Below are positions 1-7,018 of a stretch of 12,877 bases of DNA, one piece after another (positions within the stretch are counted from its first letter, which is position 1; each line of letters starts with the position of its first letter). Under the pieces are notes generated by a model. It was not told the origin of the DNA. It did no database searches and saw nothing but the letters and a program-made list of their open reading frames with translations. Source of the stretch: Deltaproteobacteria bacterium. GTDB taxonomy: Bacteria > Desulfobacterota > Syntrophia > Syntrophales > Smithellaceae. The translations under genes were made by a program, and so were the position numbers. The DNA is taken from the NCBI GenBank assembly GCA_019136325.1, contig JAGVUJ010000243.1:1-12877 (forward strand), read 5' to 3'.

Positions 1-546
1 GGTCAGATTCAACTTCAGGTCCATGATCCAGATGTGTTCGGTGATGTTGTCGGCCAGCAGGCGATACATGGCTTCGCTTTTTTTCAATTCTGCCTCCGCT
101 TTTTTGCGGTCGGTGACGTCGCGGAGATTCACCAGAACCGCTTCAACAACGTTGTTGTTGATCAGCCGGGTTCCGATGGCTTCCACCGTGTGCCAGGTCT
201 TGTCCGGGTGTGAAATGCGTATTTCAGTCCGGTGAATATTGGGGTTGGGTTTGTTCAGGAATTGATCGAATGTATCCGCAACAAGATCTGCATCTTCCGG
301 ATGAATGAACCGGAACATGTTGTTGCCGAGGATTTCCGTTTTATCCAACCCCAGGGCATTTTCCGCTTTGGAATTGGCGTAGGTAATCACCGCATCCCGG
401 TTGACAAGAAAAATGACCTCCGGGGATTGTTCGATCAGCGTGCGAAAAATATTTTCTTCGTTCTGAATTTTGTCGTATTCATCCTGTTCGATTGTTTGCA
501 GGCGATTCGACGAAGGGGCATGGATCGTTTGGTGGATTTTTTTCAT
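1..546 (-). CDS. PAS-domain signalling sensor, N-terminal part (gene cut by window edge)
   Basis: The frame is open from an ATG at 546 to the left edge, giving 182 residues with no stop, so the gene is partial and its output domain (kinase, GGDEF or other) is not visible. A PAS domain with its PAC tail spans about residues 33-150: it begins near FRTLIEQSPEVIFLVNRD, has the HPED segment near 82-85, and ends in NLRDVTDRKKAE. A helical linker (about 150-160) leads into a second PAS that starts YRLLADNITEHIW. There is no signal peptide or membrane segment in this part, so sensing is probably cytoplasmic. A GAGG ribosome site lies 8 bases before the ATG. The gene follows the PilZ gene after 72 bp on the same strand, and the two are probably co-transcribed. 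Such tandem-PAS proteins are most often histidine kinases, but here that is only inference. Confidence 0.85.
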   Translation of the reverse strand, partial: MKKIHQTIHAPSSNRLQTIEQDEYDKIQNEENIFRTLIEQSPEVIFLVNRDAVITYANSKAENALGLDKTEILGNNMFRFIHPEDADLVADTFDQFLNKPNPNIHRTEIRISHPDKTWHTVEAIGTRLINNNVVEAVLVNLRDVTDRKKAEAELKKSEAMYRLLADNITEHIWIMDLKLNLT

Positions 547-556
547 GGCTTAAGCC
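547..556. promoter_or_regulatory. Perfect 10-bp palindrome between ribosome site and start of PAS gene
   Basis: GGCTTAAGCC is a perfect palindrome that touches the ATG of the PAS gene and sits directly after its GAGG ribosome site. It could be a protein site or let two transcripts pair, but chance is a real possibility at this length. Confidence 0.3.
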
Positions 557-618
557 TCAATCAGAAAACCGCAGTCCGGCAATGTATTGACTTTCATGAT
601 GCCGGCAACCATCAGCAC

Positions 619-1026
619 CTATTTCTGCTTTGCCTCTTTGAATTTTGCGGAAATCCAAAGAGGCATGAAGCTGGAACTTTTCTGTTTCCAGTTAATGTAC
701 TGTTCAATTTTCTTGATTGCTTCGTCGGGTGTATCGACAAATTCCACGCCCGCTTCGTACCAGTTATCCTCGAAAATAACTTTGATCCACTTGACCTTGC
801 CCATGGCCGTAATCTTTTCTTCAAGTGTTTTTAGAGTAAAATCTATTTTAACCAGGGTGTCCACGGGCAAAAGAATGTTGCCCCGGATTTTGGTTCCGGA
901 CGCGGAGATGTCTTCGCTGTATTTATAAGCGATATTTTCCGGAGAGGCCTCTTTGCTTTCCGGAATGACCGATACGGTGATTTCGTTGAATTCGTGCAGC
1001 CGGTTTGCTTTTCTTTTTTCTTTCAT
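619..1026 (-). CDS. PilZ-domain protein, predicted c-di-GMP receptor
   Basis: This is a 135-residue cytoplasmic protein, close to a stand-alone PilZ domain in length. Both halves of the PilZ cyclic-di-GMP signature are present: RxxxR at residues 5-9 (RKANR) and DxSxxG at 39-44 (DISASG). The middle, with KVDFTLKTLEE-like strands and a KVKWIKVIFEDNWYEAGVEF stretch, fits the PilZ beta barrel. A helical tail rich in Lys follows. It should bind c-di-GMP and pass the signal to a partner; no partner domain is attached. An in-frame TTG three codons upstream (1033-1035) is an alternative start. I chose the ATG because neither has a strong ribosome site and ATG is commoner. It is the first gene of a likely two-gene operon with the PAS sensor, which suggests a shared signalling task. 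Confidence 0.85.
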   Translation of the reverse strand: MKEKRKANRLHEFNEITVSVIPESKEASPENIAYKYSEDISASGTKIRGNILLPVDTLVKIDFTLKTLEEKITAMGKVKWIKVIFEDNWYEAGVEFVDTPDEAIKKIEQYINWKQKSSSFMPLWISAKFKEAKQK

Positions 1027-1046
1027 ATCCGTCAATTCTTTTTTAT

Positions 1047-1058
1047 TCGTATATACGA
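1047..1058. promoter_or_regulatory. Perfect 12-bp palindrome upstream of the PilZ gene, possible operator
   Basis: TCGTATATACGA reads the same on both strands. It lies 20 bases before the PilZ ATG, inside the expected untranslated leader. The half-site TCGTATA recurs at 1096-1102, overlapping the proposed -10 element. This pairing of a full site with a half-site at the promoter resembles a repressor arrangement, but the regulator is unknown. Confidence 0.4.
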
Positions 1059-1094
1059 TATTCCATAGTGAAATTAATATTTAATTTACAAGCC

Positions 1095-1124
1095 ATCGTA
1101 TAAAATATGTATCCGGAATGTCAA
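1095..1124 (-). promoter_or_regulatory. Predicted sigma-70 promoter for the PilZ-PAS operon
   Basis: Read on the minus strand, a consensus -35 TTGACA (1119-1124) is followed after 18 bases by TACGAT (1095-1100), a 4 of 6 match to the -10 consensus. Transcription would start near 1088, leaving a leader of about 60 bases before the PilZ ATG. Confidence 0.5.
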
Positions 1125-1247
1125 GGTATTCTTGTCCGGTTTCCGATGTTTCATCCGGGGTGGAAAAGGTGAATCATGAGCCAAAAGATTGATTTTGCGT
1201 AGAAAGAGAAAGAAAATGATAATTTTATTGATTTAAAGGTCAATGAT

Positions 1248-1324
1248 TGGTGGCGGTGCCTGGATTTGAACCAGGGACACTACGGATATGAGCCGTATGC
1301 TCTGACCAACTGAGCTACACCGCC
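1248..1324 (-). tRNA. tRNA-Met (anticodon CAT)
   Basis: A complete 77-base cloverleaf folds on the minus strand. It has a 7-bp acceptor stem (GGCGGTG with CACCGCC), a GCTC/GAGC D stem, a 5-bp anticodon stem TACGG/CCGTA with loop CTCATAT (anticodon CAT), and a CCTGG/CCAGG T stem with loop TTCAAAT. CCA is encoded at 1248-1250. The loop lacks the GGG/CCC anticodon-stem pairs of initiator tRNA, and the acceptor stem pairs fully at position 1, so this is an elongator type. CAT could in principle also be a lysidine-modified Ile tRNA; the overall sequence looks more like elongator Met to me. Confidence 0.95.
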
Positions 1325-1368
1325 TTTGCGCCAAAAGAGTTTTTCAATGAGCCCCAAACAGGTGGCAC

Positions 1369-1397
1369 GGTATATCTAAGACAGAAAAATTTGTCAA
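1369..1397 (-). promoter_or_regulatory. Predicted promoter of tRNA-Met
   Basis: On the minus strand TTGACA (1392-1397), a 17-base spacer and TATACC (1369-1374) form a strong sigma-70 promoter about 45 bases before the mature tRNA. It starts only 4 bases past the stop codon of the FG-GAP gene, so the tRNA can be transcribed on its own. Confidence 0.65.
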
Positions 1398-1401
1398 TAA
1401 A

Positions 1402-3090
1402 TTATTGTTGTGTCACATCCAGTTCGTAAACAACAATCACGCTCTTCTCACGGAGCGATACGCCGACCGACATGACCAGCGCCAGCACCAGTTCCTGCTG
1501 CCCGTCATTGTCGACATCTTTGATCGCGTAATCGGCCACGTAGCCGTTGATTTTCTTCGTCCGCCAGTTTTCAGCCATGCCGAGGCCGTCCCACTCCAGA
1601 TTGTATATTTCGCTGGCGGTAAAAATTTTGTAATGCTTGAAAAGCCGTCCGACGGGCGACAGGTTTTTCACGATAATGATTTCTTTTTTGCCGTCTTTAT
1701 TGGTGTCCGCGGTCAGAATTCTCAGGTTCACGTAAGCGCTTTTCGCCTTGGGATCGTCGGGATTGTTTTTATCCAGATTTTCAATGTACGTGTTGCTGCC
1801 GCCGTAAACGTCGTCGCTCCGCCAGATCAGTTTATCGTTGGTAAAGCCGTAAGAGGTGATGGCGCCCAGGGATTTGGTGGTTTTGTCGAGAATGTACAGG
1901 TAGTCCATTTCATCCAGGGCAAATATTTTTTCGCCGCCTCCCGTGCCCAGATTATCGATGTTCAATCCGTAAATCGACAGGCCCATGGGGATCTGCATTT
2001 TCTGATCGGCGACGTAGGCGCCGTCTCTCCAGATGATTTCATAAATGGGCGAATCGAAAGGTTTGCCGAAACCGTGTTCCTGGCCGAGCAGCAAAGGCAT
2101 GCCTGACGGCGTATCCAGAACGCGTAGAAACATGCGGATGTTGGACGCGATTTTCTCATATTTGCCGTCCTTGAATTCCAGGACAAAGGAATTCACGAAG
2201 GTGTCGTTCATTGAGGTCACGATAATTTCATTAATGCCGTTTCTGTTGATGTCGGCAATGTCCACGGCGATATAATTGTCGTAGGATTGTCCCTTGATCT
2301 TTTCCAGCAACTTGAGGTCATTTTCGGTTTTTTGATAGAGGTAAACGGTGTTTTTATCGATTGCAACGATTTCGTTCAGGTTGTCCTTGTTGACGTCTCC
2401 GATGTCCATCCCCTTGAATTCCGCCGATATTTTCTGGCTCATCCAGAAATCCCTGCGATTCAGAGGCTGGGCCCTGTTTATAAATTCGGCATTGATGACG
2501 GAGGTCAGGGTGCCGCCTTTTTTATTGCCGGATCTCATGCCGGCAATAATCTGGGATTCACGCGACGCACCCGCTTGGGCGGCGGATGCCGCGGTGTCTG
2601 CTTGCGGCGGAGGCGTCGTGCCCAGGACATGGTGAATGATGCTTTCGGAAAACTCGTTAATCTTCGGAATGACGTCATCGAGGCTTTGTGATTGCGAAGA
2701 AATTCCGGTATCCGGTGCGGTCTGCTCGATGCCGGTGAGCTTCGCGTCCAGACTGATGCTGTTTCCTATTTTAGTGATGCTTCCCCAGACCACATAATCG
2801 GATTTGAATTTTTTGCCGATCTCCAGAACGCTGTCCGTCGTGACGGTTTTGATTTTGGATTTGTTCATCTCTTCGAGAACGGCGTTTTTGGGGGTCACGT
2901 TGATCTTTCCCGCAGCGGATATGCGGGAGGTCAGCATTTCTTCGATCCCCTGTTTTATATAATCAATATTTTCAGCGCTGTTGACGGTGAAGGGCAGAAT
3001 GGTCACATTATATTTTTCCCTGGCCCAGATGGTTCCTGCTGTCAGGAAAATCAATGTCGTAAACAATATGTATATTAAAGCTTTGCGCAT
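1402..3090 (-). CDS. Exported FG-GAP/VCBS repeat protein with TolB/CsgG-like N-terminal domain
   Basis: The protein has 562 residues. A Sec signal peptide covers about residues 1-23 (Lys/Arg start, hydrophobic core, cleavage probably after IWA), so it is periplasmic or surface-facing. Residues about 28-157 (VTILPF near 29, YVVWGSITKIG near 99-109) resemble the TolB N-terminal/CsgG-like fold. A Pro/Ala-rich linker (about 159-178) joins it to a C-terminal region with five FG-GAP-like blades, each holding an acidic DxNxDxxxE-type loop: near 229-242, 277-290, 377-390, 459-473 and 523-537. Such loops often bind calcium in integrin-like beta-propellers. Its biochemical role is unknown; binding a ligand or partner in the envelope is inference. 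The start at 3090 is fixed by a GGAG site and the signal peptide; the frame opens further upstream but lacks both. Confidence 0.85.
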   Translation of the reverse strand: MRKALIYILFTTLIFLTAGTIWAREKYNVTILPFTVNSAENIDYIKQGIEEMLTSRISAAGKINVTPKNAVLEEMNKSKIKTVTTDSVLEIGKKFKSDYVVWGSITKIGNSISLDAKLTGIEQTAPDTGISSQSQSLDDVIPKINEFSESIIHHVLGTTPPPQADTAASAAQAGASRESQIIAGMRSGNKKGGTLTSVINAEFINRAQPLNRRDFWMSQKISAEFKGMDIGDVNKDNLNEIVAIDKNTVYLYQKTENDLKLLEKIKGQSYDNYIAVDIADINRNGINEIIVTSMNDTFVNSFVLEFKDGKYEKIASNIRMFLRVLDTPSGMPLLLGQEHGFGKPFDSPIYEIIWRDGAYVADQKMQIPMGLSIYGLNIDNLGTGGGEKIFALDEMDYLYILDKTTKSLGAITSYGFTNDKLIWRSDDVYGGSNTYIENLDKNNPDDPKAKSAYVNLRILTADTNKDGKKEIIIVKNLSPVGRLFKHYKIFTASEIYNLEWDGLGMAENWRTKKINGYVADYAIKDVDNDGQQELVLALVMSVGVSLREKSVIVVYELDVTQQ

Positions 3091-3096
3091 ATTTAT

Positions 3097-3102
3097 CTCC
3101 TT
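3097..3102 (-). promoter_or_regulatory. Ribosome site that fixes the start of the FG-GAP protein
   Basis: On the minus strand AAGGAG is followed by 6 bases and then ATG at 3090. This strong site selects that start over upstream in-frame codons and places the signal peptide at the very N-terminus. Confidence 0.8.
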
Positions 3103-3133
3103 TTTGATTTTTGCCTGCATTTGCAGCGTGGAT

Positions 3134-3162
3134 GTTCTAACATTTAAGAGGTGATAATTCAA
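3134..3162 (-). promoter_or_regulatory. Possible promoter of the FG-GAP gene
   Basis: On the minus strand TTGAAT (3157-3162), a 17-base spacer and TAGAAC (3134-3139) lie in the 88-bp gap after trhA. A small inverted repeat, CTGCA-TT-TGCAG (3115-3126), sits in the leader. The match is moderate, and read-through from trhA is an alternative. Confidence 0.35.
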
Positions 3163-3178
3163 GATTGATTTAGCGGGA

Positions 3179-3841
3179 TTAAATCGACTTCGAGGGAATG
3201 ACGTAAAGCATTACCGCAAAAAAATGACAGGCGCTTCCGCCGAGGACGAACAAATGCCAGATGGCATGGTTGAAGGGGAGTTTTTCCCAGGCGTAGAAGA
3301 TGGTCCCCAGAGTGTAGGCCAGCCCGCCGGCAACCAACAGGGCAATGCCGCCTCCGGGAAGGGAATGAAATAACGGTTTGATCGCGAAAATAATGATCCA
3401 GCCCATTAAAATATAGGCAAGGGTGGAAACAATTTTAAAACGATAGATGAAGAATATTTTAAATAAAATACCGGCCGCCGTTAAAGACCAGACGACGGCA
3501 AAAAGGCTCCAACCCAGAAGACCCTGTATCGTGACCAGGAGAAACGGTGTGTAAGTTCCGGCGATCAGAATATAAATGCAGGAATGATCGCAAATTTTGA
3601 GCACATGCTTTAAATTCGGTTTCCTGAAGCTGTGATAAAGCGTTGAAGCCGTGTAAAGCATGACCAGCGTCAGGCCGAAAATCGTGCAACTGACGATATG
3701 ATTCACGTTTCCGTACATGCTGGAAAACACGATCAGCAGAACCATCCCGGCCAGACTGCTTAAAATTCCGATGCCGTGGGTTACGCTGTTGAATATTTCT
3801 TCCATCGGACTGTATTGTCCGGCCGTTTGTGATTCCGTCAT
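3179..3841 (-). CDS. trhA: TrhA / hemolysin III family membrane protein (PAQR superfamily)
   Basis: This 220-residue integral inner-membrane protein has about seven hydrophobic helices, the usual size and layout of the bacterial hemolysin III/YqfA group. Family marks are EEIFNSVTHGIG near residues 14-25 in the first segment, the STLYHSF motif near 66-72, DHSCIYILIAGTYTPF near 84-99, and the C-terminal HAIWHLFVLGGSACHF. The conserved Ser, Asp and three His residues are those that bind a metal in the PAQR superfamily. In E. coli and others TrhA has been linked to membrane energetics and lipid homeostasis; lytic activity is doubtful despite the old name. The ATG has an AGAGGA ribosome site. The gene diverges from purB and may read into the FG-GAP gene. 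Confidence 0.9.
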   Translation of the reverse strand: MTESQTAGQYSPMEEIFNSVTHGIGILSSLAGMVLLIVFSSMYGNVNHIVSCTIFGLTLVMLYTASTLYHSFRKPNLKHVLKICDHSCIYILIAGTYTPFLLVTIQGLLGWSLFAVVWSLTAAGILFKIFFIYRFKIVSTLAYILMGWIIIFAIKPLFHSLPGGGIALLVAGGLAYTLGTIFYAWEKLPFNHAIWHLFVLGGSACHFFAVMLYVIPSKSI

Positions 3842-3868
3842 GGCGATTCCTCTCTGCTCTTAGGAGAC

Positions 3869-3897
3869 TTCATAAGATGATACATCGCCTTTGTCAA
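3869..3897 (-). promoter_or_regulatory. Predicted trhA promoter
   Basis: On the minus strand TTGACA (3892-3897), a 17-base spacer and TATGAA (3869-3874) form a near-consensus sigma-70 promoter. A/T-rich sequence just upstream (TTATTAATAATTG) could act as an UP element. The leader to the ATG is about 20-25 bases. Confidence 0.6.
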
Positions 3898-3913
3898 TTA
3901 TTAATAATAGGCC

Positions 3914-3943
3914 TTGACGGATGAGTCAAAGTCGTAATAATAA
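3914..3943 (+). promoter_or_regulatory. Possible purB promoter with embedded inverted repeat
   Basis: TTGACG (3914-3919), an 18-base spacer and TAATAA (3938-3943) precede purB by about 60 bases. The -35 element is one arm of an inverted repeat, TTGAC-N6-GTCAA (3914-3929), which could be an operator. The -10 match is only moderate. Confidence 0.4.
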
Positions 3944-3990
3944 TCGGCGGACAGGCGTCAAAAAGAAATCATTGTCATTCAAAAACACAC

Positions 3991-3997
3991 AAAGGAG
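3991..3997 (+). promoter_or_regulatory. Ribosome site that selects the GTG start of purB
   Basis: AAAGGAG lies 6 bases before GTG at 4004. An ATG at 4002 is also in reach but is followed at once by TGA, so only the GTG gives a protein. Confidence 0.75.
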
Positions 3998-4003
3998 AGC
4001 GAT

Positions 4004-5305
4004 GTGATACCGAGATATTCCCGTGAAATAATGAGCGAAATCTGGAGCCAGGAGAACAAATACAAAACGTGGCTGGCTGTGGAACTGGCGGCCTGCGAAG
4101 CGCTGGCCAAACTGGGCAAAATACCTCAGAAATCGCTGAAAAATATCAAAGAAAAAGTTTCCATCAACATCAATCGGATCGATGAAATTGAGAAAACCAC
4201 CCGGCATGATGTCATTGCCTTCCTGACGTCGCTGACGGAAAAGGTCGGGGACGACGGGCGGTTTATTCATATGGGCATGACCTCTTCGGATGTTCTGGAC
4301 ACTGCTTTCGCGGTGCAGTTGAAAAACGCCGCGGACATCCTCCTGGAAGATATTGACATGCTGCTGGTGGTCCTGAAAAAAAGGGCGCTGGAAAATAAGC
4401 ATACGCTGATGATCGGCCGGTCGCACGGCATTCACGCGGAACCGATTACGTTCGGATTGAAGATGGCGTTGTGGTATCAGGAGATGCAGCGCAATCGCCG
4501 GCGTCTTTTGCAGGCCAGAGACGCCGTCAGCTACGGGAAAATATCCGGCGCGGTCGGCACGTTTTCCTTCATTGATCCTTTTGTGGAAGAGTATGTGTGC
4601 AACAAGCTCGGTTTGAAACCGGCGCCGGTTTCTTCGCAGATCGTGCAGCGCGACCGTCACGCGGAATTTTTTACGACTCTGGCGATTATCGCGTCGTCGC
4701 TGGATAAATTCGCCCAGGAAATACGGCTGTTGCAGCGAACGGAAGTCCGGGAGGCCGAAGAGTATTTCTCTCCCGGCCAGAAGGGATCATCGGCCATGCC
4801 GCACAAACGCAATCCGGTGCTTTCGGAGAACATCTCCGGCCTGTCGAGGCTGATCCGCTCTTATGCGGTCGCCGCTCTGGAAAACGTCGCGCTCTGGCAT
4901 GAAAGGGATATCAGCCACTCCTCCGCGGAAAGAGTCATCGGTCCCGACGCGACCATCGCACTGGATTTCATGCTCAGCCGGTTTGCCAATATGATGGACC
5001 GACTGGTTGTTTATCCGAAGCGGATGCTGGAAAATCTGAATATGACGCACGGCGTTATTTTTTCTCAAATGGTCTTGCTGGCGCTGATTGAAAAGGGATT
5101 GTCCCGCGAAGCGGCTTATGCGATTGTGCAGCAAAACGCCATGAAATCATGGGCGGAGGGCATTGCATTTAAAGAACTGCTGGAGCATGATCCCGCCGTT
5201 AAGAAATATCTGCGTAAAAAGGATCTGGCGGCGATCTTCGATGTCAAAAACTTTCTGAAGAATCTGGATTTTATTTTCGGCAGGGTGTTTAAGACCAAGC
5301 GATAG
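4004..5305 (+). CDS. purB: Adenylosuccinate lyase
   Basis: PurB splits SAICAR to AICAR plus fumarate, and adenylosuccinate to AMP plus fumarate, in cytosolic purine synthesis. The 433-residue length matches the shorter, Bacillus/Thermotoga-like type rather than the longer E. coli type. The fumarase/aspartase superfamily signature GSSAMPHKRNP is at 261-271, with the catalytic Ser on its flexible loop. Also visible are TRHDV (66-70), TSSDVLDT (93-100) and GRSHGIHAEP (138-147) with the catalytic His at 141. The N-terminus, IPRYSREIMSEIWS, aligns with known PurB starts, which supports the GTG start. The gene is single, diverges from trhA and ends 14 bp from the convergent nadB stop. I see no other purine genes nearby. 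Confidence 0.96.
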   Translation: MIPRYSREIMSEIWSQENKYKTWLAVELAACEALAKLGKIPQKSLKNIKEKVSININRIDEIEKTTRHDVIAFLTSLTEKVGDDGRFIHMGMTSSDVLDTAFAVQLKNAADILLEDIDMLLVVLKKRALENKHTLMIGRSHGIHAEPITFGLKMALWYQEMQRNRRRLLQARDAVSYGKISGAVGTFSFIDPFVEEYVCNKLGLKPAPVSSQIVQRDRHAEFFTTLAIIASSLDKFAQEIRLLQRTEVREAEEYFSPGQKGSSAMPHKRNPVLSENISGLSRLIRSYAVAALENVALWHERDISHSSAERVIGPDATIALDFMLSRFANMMDRLVVYPKRMLENLNMTHGVIFSQMVLLALIEKGLSREAAYAIVQQNAMKSWAEGIAFKELLEHDPAVKKYLRKKDLAAIFDVKNFLKNLDFIFGRVFKTKR

Positions 5306-5319
5306 AATATGGCCGCTCG

Positions 5320-6909
5320 TCAGGCTTTGATTAAAATCGTATCCTTTTTGAATTCGTCGCGTGTTTCGGGATAGTCGATATTGTAATGTAGTCCGCGGCT
5401 TTCCTTTCTCAAAGAGGCGCTCTGCACAATCAGTTGCGCCACCGTCGTAATGTTGCGCAGCTCAATCAAATCTTTGGTCACTTTAAAGTTCCAGTAATAA
5501 TCGTGGATTTCATTCTGAATGAGCCTGATTCGACGCTCGGCTCTTTCCAGCCGTTTGTTCGACCGGACAATTCCCACATAATTCCACATGCATCGTCTGA
5601 TTTCATCCCAGTTGTTGGTCACGACGACACTGTCGTCGCTTTCCGTTGTCCCGCTGGAATCCCAGGGCGGAATGAAGGTGGTGTCATGACCGGTGTCTTT
5701 ATATGTGCCGGCAAGTTTCTTGTAAACGCGATGCGAGTAAACCAGCGCTTCGAGGAGGGAGTTGCTGGCCAGGCGGTTGGCGCCGTGCAGCCCGGTGCAG
5801 GACACTTCGCCGCAGGCGAAAAGACCGGGAATGGATGTCTGGCCGTAATGATCCACCGCTACGCCGCCGCAGATGTAATGAGCGGCGGGAACGATCGGTA
5901 TCGGATCGACGGACATGTCAATTCCATATTCAAGGCATCGTTGATAAATATTTGGGAAACGTTTGATTATAAAGTCTTTTTCAAGATGGGTTACGTCAAG
6001 AAGAACGTACTCATCCCCTGATTTTTTTATTTCCGTGTCAATGGCTTTGGCCACGATGTCCCGGGGCGCCAGACTGTTCATGGGGTGGTACTTTTCCATG
6101 AACGTTGTCCCGTTTTTCAATCGCAAAATTCCGCCTTCACCGCGCACCGCTTCGCTGATGAGAAAGGCTTTGGCGGCGGGATGATAGAGGCAGGTGGGAT
6201 GAAACTGAATGAATTCCATGTTGGCAATTTTTGCTCCGGCGCGGTAAGCCATGGCCAGGCCGTCTCCGGTGGCAATATCGGGATTTGTCGTGATCAGATA
6301 AACCTTGCCCGCACCGCCGGTGCACAAGATCGTGTATCGGGCGCGGTAGGTGTGGACCTCGCCTTGATTGATATCCAGAACATAGGCGCCCAGGCACTGT
6401 CCGTTTTGATCGGATTCGTTTTTCCGGATGATCAGATCGATGCCGATGTGGTTTTCGTGAATGCAGACATTGTCCAGATGAGACACTTTTTCGTTTAGCG
6501 CCCGCTCAATTTCCTGGCCGGTAAAATCTTTGGCGTGCAGAACCCGCCGGCGGTTGTGGCCGCCTTCACGTCCGAGATCGTAGAGATTGGGCTGCGTTTC
6601 CGATTTGGTGAACTGGACGCCCCAGTCGATCAGTTCCCGGATGCGCGGCGGCGCTTCTTCAACGATAAATTCTACGACGTCCGTTTTGCAGAGACCGGCG
6701 CCGCAGCTTAGGGTGTCCTGAATATGTTCGGCAAAACTGTCTGTTTTATCGGTGACGGCCGCGATGCCGCCCTGGGCGTAGTTGGTGTTTGATTCGAATT
6801 TTTCCTTTTTCGTGACGATGGTCACGGAGCCGAGTTCCGATGCTTTAATCGCCAGGCTTAAACCGGCAATTCCGCTGCCTATTATCAAAAAATCCGTTCT
6901 GAATTCCAT
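5320..6909 (-). CDS. nadB: L-aspartate oxidase
   Basis: NadB oxidises L-aspartate to iminoaspartate with FAD, the first step of de novo NAD synthesis; NadA then makes quinolinate. It can use fumarate as electron acceptor, which suits an anaerobe. The 529-residue protein has the dinucleotide motif GSGIAG (11-16), SNTNYAQGGIAA (40-51), GREGGH (113-118) with the Glu that separates NadB from succinate dehydrogenase flavoproteins, HPTCLYHP (237-244), RGEGG (256-260), APRD (281-284), AHYICGG (343-349) and GEVSCTGLHGANRLASNS (367-384). The C-terminal helical domain ends in SRGLHYNIDYP. I chose the ATG at 6909, just before the FAD domain; a GTG eight codons upstream is possible. No nadA or nadC is seen here. 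Confidence 0.96.
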   Translation of the reverse strand: MEFRTDFLIIGSGIAGLSLAIKASELGSVTIVTKKEKFESNTNYAQGGIAAVTDKTDSFAEHIQDTLSCGAGLCKTDVVEFIVEEAPPRIRELIDWGVQFTKSETQPNLYDLGREGGHNRRRVLHAKDFTGQEIERALNEKVSHLDNVCIHENHIGIDLIIRKNESDQNGQCLGAYVLDINQGEVHTYRARYTILCTGGAGKVYLITTNPDIATGDGLAMAYRAGAKIANMEFIQFHPTCLYHPAAKAFLISEAVRGEGGILRLKNGTTFMEKYHPMNSLAPRDIVAKAIDTEIKKSGDEYVLLDVTHLEKDFIIKRFPNIYQRCLEYGIDMSVDPIPIVPAAHYICGGVAVDHYGQTSIPGLFACGEVSCTGLHGANRLASNSLLEALVYSHRVYKKLAGTYKDTGHDTTFIPPWDSSGTTESDDSVVVTNNWDEIRRCMWNYVGIVRSNKRLERAERRIRLIQNEIHDYYWNFKVTKDLIELRNITTVAQLIVQSASLRKESRGLHYNIDYPETRDEFKKDTILIKA

Positions 6910-6947
6910 TGCTCTTTTCCGGTCATGTAACACCTGACAAAAGTTTG

Positions 6948-6976
6948 TTTACAAAATACGTTTGCTTTTATATAGG
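6948..6976 (+). promoter_or_regulatory. Predicted promoter of tsaD-rsmA
   Basis: TTTACA (6948-6953), a 17-base spacer and TATAGG (6971-6976) lie about 40 bases before the tsaD ATG. Its -10 overlaps the -10 of the opposing nadB promoter. Confidence 0.5.
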
Positions 6977-6995
6977 TAATTGCGGTTTTTAGCAA
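6967..6995 (-). promoter_or_regulatory. Predicted nadB promoter, overlapping the tsaD promoter
   Basis: On the minus strand TTGCTA (6990-6995), a 17-base spacer and TATAAA (6967-6972) form a sigma-70-like promoter. The -10 hexamer shares bases 6971-6972 with the tsaD -10, so one polymerase would block the other. Confidence 0.45.
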
Positions 6996-7018
6996 AGAGA
7001 AAATGAAAGAGGTTTTTC

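Noticed and set aside
232..834. 200-residue plus-strand frame across the PAS and PilZ genes
   Set aside because: It spans two genes supported by domain motifs on the other strand and has no domain of its own.
1225..1247. Terminator downstream of tRNA-Met
   Set aside because: Only a 5-bp ATTGA/TCAAT stem is present, with no G/C and only scattered T's after it on the minus strand.
1405..2106. 233-residue plus-strand frame opposite the FG-GAP gene
   Set aside because: It mirrors the coding strand of a well-supported gene and has no ribosome site or recognisable family.
3926..4660. 244-residue open frame antisense to purB
   Set aside because: It lies opposite strongly conserved PurB codons, is rich in His/Arg/Gln/Phe as expected of an antisense shadow, and shows no domain.
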